Below are positions 60,111 to 64,000 of a DNA stretch of 64,000 nt, piece by piece. The translations under genes were made by a program, and so were the position numbers. The stretch covers positions 124,001 through 188,000 of the forward strand of contig NZ_WFLI01000009.1 of assembly GCF_009208555.1 (NCBI RefSeq), given 5' to 3'. This stretch comes from Janthinobacterium violaceinigrum (GTDB lineage: Bacteria > Pseudomonadota > Gammaproteobacteria > Burkholderiales > Burkholderiaceae_D). The notes under the pieces were generated by a model. The model saw only the letters and a program-made list of their open reading frames with translations. It was not told where the DNA came from and made no database searches. The stretch's first letter is position 1. Every line of letters starts with the position of its first letter.

Positions 60111-63053
60111 ATGGGCACTCCACAGCAAACGGCGTTGCCGCCAGTTCCCGCGCGACCATCACCCTACCCATCGATGCCAGCCTTCCCGCCCCCTACCAGC
60201 CACCGCGCTTCCAGCTCCCGCGTCAGCGCCTGGCTATGCGGCTGGCTGTTCGGTTTTCTATTCAGCCTGCTGGGCCTGGCGGACGCGGCGCAGGCGGCAC
60301 CTTTACCTCTGAGCAAGCAAGGCATCGCGCACCTGGGCAGCGGCGGGCAACTCTTTTTCGCCGGAGATGAAGCCGCGCCTGCCGATGCCGCCGCCCTGCC
60401 CGCCTGGCTGGCGCGCCAGCGCCCGGCCGGACAGGTCGACCTGTTCGGCGGCGCCTACTGGCTGCATGCGCAGGTGCGCAACGACAGCAACGTCGCGGCC
60501 TGGGTCATCGACCCGAACGACACCCTGATCGACCTGGTCGACCTGTACGTGTATGGTCCCGGGCCGCACGCGGCGCCGCAGACCTTGCTGACGGGCTACC
60601 AGCGCCCGCATGAGTATTTACTGCACTACGGCAAGGACGTGCAGCTGGCGCCAGGCGCCACGTATGACATCCTGATCCGCTTTTCCAGCCCCTATTACGC
60701 GCGCGCCCCCATGTTCGGCGTGAAGACACAGCACGATTACCGCAAGCTGGTGGGCAAGGAAAATTTCCTGATGGTGGCGTCCATCGGCGCCCTGCTGGCA
60801 CTGGGCCTGTTCAATTTCTTCATCTTTTCCATCACCCTGGAAAAAGCCTCGGCGTATTACGCGCTGTACGTGCTCACGTACGGCCTGGCCTGGGCCATGA
60901 CCTTCCACGTCTTTGCCGACCTGTTCGACTGGCACCTGCTGCAGTTGCATTACGTGCCGTTTTTCCTGCTGCCCGTCTTCAGCACTTTGTTCTACACGCA
61001 TTTCCTGCGCCTGCGCGACTACTCGCCCCTGCTGTACCGCATCAGCAAGGTTAACCTCGTGCTGCCCCTGCTGCTCCTGCCCAGCTGCTTCTTCGCCCTG
61101 TCGTATGCGCACACGCTGGCCACGATCGCCATCAGCATCTGGATGTTGCTGGCGCTGATCTGCGGCATCGTCGTCTGGCGCCGCGGCTACCAGCCGGCCC
61201 GCTTCTTCGTGCTGGCCTTCGTCGCCCTGATGCTGCCCGGCTTCCTGATCCTGCCCGCCAACCTGGGCCTGATGCCGGCCATGGTGGCCAACGCCCAGCT
61301 GGTGACCTTGCTCGGCGGCACGCTCGACGGCTTGCTGCTGGCCTTTGCCCTGGCCGACCAGATCCGTTTGTTGCGCAACAACCTGGAACAGCGCGTGCAG
61401 GAACGCACCCTGGCGCTCACCCTCAGCAACGATGCCCTGCTGACGGCCAAGGAGCATGCGGAAGTGGTCAGCCGCCACCGCATCGACTTCCTGTCGGCCA
61501 TGAGCCACGACATCCGCACCCCGCTGGCCGGCGTGATCGGCATGCTGAAATTCGCCCTGCGCGACCAGTCCGTCAAGGGCCGCACGCAGGAATACCTGCG
61601 CATCGGCCTGCACAACGGCGTCTCGCTCCTGACCATCCTCAACGACATCCTCGATTTCTCGAAGATCGACGCGGGCAAGCTGACCCTGGAAACCGTGGAC
61701 TTCGACCTGCTGGCGCTGGTCGGCGACGCGGCCGGCATCGTGCAGGGCCAGGCCGACGCCAAGAGCCTGCTGCTGCGCCGCGAACTGGCGCTGGACCTGC
61801 CCCGCTACGTGCGCGCCGACCCCACGCGCCTGCGGCAGATCCTGATCAACCTGCTGGGCAATGCCTTGAAGTTCACGGCCAATGGCGAAGTGCTGCTGGA
61901 AGTGCGGCGCGCCCGCACGCCGCCGCGCCGCGACGGCCGCAGCGAGATCGACTTCATCATCAGCGACACGGGGCCCGGCATCGACGCCGATACCTTGCCG
62001 CGCCTGTTCCAGAAATTCGAGCAGGCCGACCATTCCACCACGCGCCGCTACGGCGGCACGGGCCTGGGCCTGGCCATCTGCAAGGAACTGGTCGAACTGA
62101 TGGGCGGCACGATCGGCGTGGAAAGCCGCGTCGGCATCGGTTCGCGCTTTCATTTCACCCTGCCGCTGCAGGACGGCAGCGCGCCGGCGGCCGATGCGCG
62201 CCGGCCCCAGCGCCACGCGCGCCACGCCTGCCGCCTGCGCATCCTGTGCGCCGAAGACGTGCGCACCAACCAGATCATCATCGGCACCCTGCTCGAAAGC
62301 ATGGGCCATGACGTGACCATCGTGGAAAACGGCGAGCTGGCGCTGCGCGCGCTGGGGACGGGCGCCTACGATTGCGTGCTGATGGACGGCCGCATGCCCT
62401 CGATGGACGGCGAACAGGCCGCGCGCCTGATCCGCGACGGCGGCAACGCCGAATTTCCCATTCCCGACACGCACATCCCCATCCTCGCGCTGACCGCCAA
62501 CGCCAGCGAACATGACCGGCAGCGCTACCTGGCCGCCGGCATGGACGACTTCCTCAGCAAGCCCGTCGACGAAGCGCTGCTGTTCGAGAAGATCGACGCC
62601 ATCATCGACCTGCTGCTGGCGCGCGGCCACGCCCTGCCGCCGGCCGTGCCCAGCGAGGACGAGAACCTGGCGCGCCAGTTCGGCCTGGACGGCGGCGAGC
62701 CGCCCGCGCCGGCCGATCCCATGACGGCGCCCGTGCACATCCTGCCGCTGGCGGGCCTGTCGCCGCAGCACCTGCAGCGCATCGCGCAAGCGTTCCTGAC
62801 GGAAGCGCCGCGGCGCCTGGACCTGGCATGCCACGCCGTGCGCGACGGCAATGCCAGCGCGGCCGCTGCCGCCTTCCACGCCTTGAAAGGCAGCGCCGGC
62901 TACCTGAGCCGCCCCACCCTGCACGGCCTGTGCCACCAGATGGAAACCCTGGCCTCGAACGGCCAGCTCGATAACGTGGAACAGTTCCTGCCGCAGCTCC
63001 ACGCGGCGCTGGATGCGGCGCGGCGCGACCTCGAAGTTCAGCCTGGCGCCTGA
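60111..63053 (+). CDS. Hybrid histidine kinase with 7TMR-DISM sensor, receiver and Hpt domain
   Basis: About 980 residues. After an N-terminal signal/membrane segment (residues about 30-60) comes a periplasmic 7TMR-DISMED2 domain (to about 185), a seven-helix DISM membrane block (about 190-400), a short coiled coil, HisKA (phospho-His in SAMSHDIRTPLAG), HATPase_c (NLLGNALKFTANG; GTGLGLAIC), a receiver domain (phospho-Asp in CVLMDGRMPSMDG) and a C-terminal Hpt (FHALKGSAGYLS). The whole phosphorelay is on one chain; its output regulator is not adjacent. ATG 60111 is preceded by GAGAG; ATG 60174 is an alternative. Confidence 0.92.
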   Translation: MGTPQQTALPPVPARPSPYPSMPAFPPPTSHRASSSRVSAWLCGWLFGFLFSLLGLADAAQAAPLPLSKQGIAHLGSGGQLFFAGDEAAPADAAALPAWLARQRPAGQVDLFGGAYWLHAQVRNDSNVAAWVIDPNDTLIDLVDLYVYGPGPHAAPQTLLTGYQRPHEYLLHYGKDVQLAPGATYDILIRFSSPYYARAPMFGVKTQHDYRKLVGKENFLMVASIGALLALGLFNFFIFSITLEKASAYYALYVLTYGLAWAMTFHVFADLFDWHLLQLHYVPFFLLPVFSTLFYTHFLRLRDYSPLLYRISKVNLVLPLLLLPSCFFALSYAHTLATIAISIWMLLALICGIVVWRRGYQPARFFVLAFVALMLPGFLILPANLGLMPAMVANAQLVTLLGGTLDGLLLAFALADQIRLLRNNLEQRVQERTLALTLSNDALLTAKEHAEVVSRHRIDFLSAMSHDIRTPLAGVIGMLKFALRDQSVKGRTQEYLRIGLHNGVSLLTILNDILDFSKIDAGKLTLETVDFDLLALVGDAAGIVQGQADAKSLLLRRELALDLPRYVRADPTRLRQILINLLGNALKFTANGEVLLEVRRARTPPRRDGRSEIDFIISDTGPGIDADTLPRLFQKFEQADHSTTRRYGGTGLGLAICKELVELMGGTIGVESRVGIGSRFHFTLPLQDGSAPAADARRPQRHARHACRLRILCAEDVRTNQIIIGTLLESMGHDVTIVENGELALRALGTGAYDCVLMDGRMPSMDGEQAARLIRDGGNAEFPIPDTHIPILALTANASEHDRQRYLAAGMDDFLSKPVDEALLFEKIDAIIDLLLARGHALPPAVPSEDENLARQFGLDGGEPPAPADPMTAPVHILPLAGLSPQHLQRIAQAFLTEAPRRLDLACHAVRDGNASAAAAAFHALKGSAGYLSRPTLHGLCHQMETLASNGQLDNVEQFLPQLHAALDAARRDLEVQPGA

Positions 63054-63949
63054 GGCATCCAGCCATGCGCCTGCAGCCACGCCAGCAGCAGCTGCGGCCA
63101 CGCGGCCGGCTCGCTGCCCCGCTTGCCCAGGCCCCAGCCATGGCCGCCCTGCTGGAACAGGTGCAGCTCCACGGGCACGCCCGCGCGGCCCAGGGCGGCG
63201 GCCATCAGCCGGCTGTTCTCGGGCGGCGAAATGGGGTCGTCCAGCGCCTGCGCAATGAACATGGGCGGCGTGCGCGCATCGACGTGCAATTCCACGGACA
63301 TGGCGTCGCGCGCCGCCTGCGCGGGGTGGCTTCCCAGCAGCTGCTTCTTCGCATGCGTCGTGTCGTATGGCGGCTGCATGGTCAGCACGGGGTACAACAG
63401 CACGGCAAAGTCGGGCCGCGCGGACACGGCATCGAGCGCATCGGCAGGCGCATAGCGGGCCGCGTCGGGCTCGACGGCCGTCATGCCGGCCAGGTGCGCG
63501 CCGGCGGAAAAGCCCAGCATGCCGATGCGCGCCGGGTCGATCCGCCACTCTTTGGCACGCGCGCGTATCACGCGCATGGCCCGCTGGCCATCCTGGAATG
63601 GCGCAGCCACCCCGCCGCCTTCCTGCGGCAGGCGGTACACGAGTTCAAACGCCGTGATGCCCTGCCCCTGCAGCCAGCTGGCGGCCGGGCCGCTTTCCTT
63701 GCCCGCCTCGATATGCGCATAGCCGCCGCCGCTGACCAGCACGATGGCCGTGCCGTTCGGCTGCGCCGGGCGGTGCACGATCAGATACGGCTGATCGACC
63801 TGCGTGATGGAACCCTTGGCGCTGTCGCGCTGCGGGCCTGGTGCCGCGCCACCGGGCGGCGCGCCGGGCCACAGCACGATCGCGCCGGGCGGCGCGGCGC
63901 CCCCGTGCAGGTGGACGAAGACCAGGCATAGCAGCATCAGGCGTTTCAT
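63038..63949 (-). CDS. Secreted alpha/beta hydrolase (acetyl esterase-like)
   Basis: A 303-residue protein with a signal peptide (MKRLMLLCLVFVHLHGGAA). The fold is that of BD-FAE/xylan esterase-type hydrolases: oxyanion motif VLVSGGGYAHIEAG, nucleophile GFSAGAHLAG, Asp in AQALDDPISP and His in QQGGHGWGLG. It probably deacetylates a carbohydrate or small ester outside the cytoplasm; the substrate is unknown. ATG 63949 is used; a TTG six bases earlier is less likely. Its end overlaps the convergent kinase gene by 16 bases. Confidence 0.88.
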   Translation of the reverse strand: MKRLMLLCLVFVHLHGGAAPPGAIVLWPGAPPGGAAPGPQRDSAKGSITQVDQPYLIVHRPAQPNGTAIVLVSGGGYAHIEAGKESGPAASWLQGQGITAFELVYRLPQEGGGVAAPFQDGQRAMRVIRARAKEWRIDPARIGMLGFSAGAHLAGMTAVEPDAARYAPADALDAVSARPDFAVLLYPVLTMQPPYDTTHAKKQLLGSHPAQAARDAMSVELHVDARTPPMFIAQALDDPISPPENSRLMAAALGRAGVPVELHLFQQGGHGWGLGKRGSEPAAWPQLLLAWLQAHGWMPQAPG

Positions 63950-64000
63950 GGGCAAGCTCGCGCAGGGAACAATGAAACGCCATCATAGCGAAATAACTAA

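Overview
The window is a high-GC bacterial chromosome segment with tightly packed genes. The gene content suggests a free-living betaproteobacterium of the Oxalobacteraceae (Janthinobacterium / Massilia / Duganella type). The clues are a rhizobial-type glycerol ABC transporter fused into a glp operon, an assimilatory nitrate operon of nirBD-nasA type, S9A and M1 secreted peptidases, a 7TMR-DISM hybrid kinase, and a giant DUF11-repeat surface protein. This placement is inferred from gene content, not from a marker gene. I saw no rRNA, tRNA, CRISPR array, insertion sequence or phage gene.

Layout. 1-5.6 kb: a cut-off AraC regulator, a SMI1/KNR4-like protein, a GlxA-type AraC regulator divergent from a cysteine hydrolase, a small exported protein, a YdcF-like protein and an AT-richer secreted esterase. 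5.6-15.9 kb: the glycerol regulon. GlpR diverges from glpD-glpS-glpT-glpP-glpQ-glpU-glpV-glpK. The two ATPases are complementary: each has lost a different catalytic motif. Hairpins separate glpU from glpV and glpV from glpK. 16-19.8 kb: a quinone-oxidoreductase-like enzyme divergent from a LysR regulator, a MarR regulator and a serine/threonine dehydratase-like enzyme. 19.8-22.4 kb: a membrane diguanylate cyclase behind an APS kinase gene.

22.4-30.9 kb: the assimilatory nitrate operon (nitrate/nitrite porter, nirB, nirD, a NirB-N-like flavoprotein, nasA). Its leader holds a consensus sigma-54 promoter, then two hexaloop hairpins of ANTAR type. The second hairpin is mutually exclusive with a strong intrinsic terminator just before the first gene. 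This predicts nitrogen control by RpoN/NtrC plus nitrate control by an ANTAR antiterminator (NasR or NasT) encoded elsewhere.

30.9-41.5 kb: a secreted PHP-type protein, a LysR regulator divergent from a RidA-family gene, two small proteins of unknown role (one SUKH-like), a secreted prolyl oligopeptidase, a glutathione S-transferase-like protein and a secreted M1 aminopeptidase. 41.9-58.1 kb: a three-gene translationally coupled operon, all minus strand. It encodes a 3886-residue secreted protein with about 20 DUF11-type modules in a higher-order repeat, a 1122-residue outer-membrane beta-barrel protein and an OmpA-type peptidoglycan-binding protein. This is the best candidate here for an undescribed system: a giant surface fibre with its own barrel and cell-wall anchor. 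Its promoter lies in an AT-rich island. 58.6-64 kb: a YceI-like lipoprotein, a LysE-type exporter, a hybrid histidine kinase with REC and Hpt domains and a secreted alpha/beta hydrolase.
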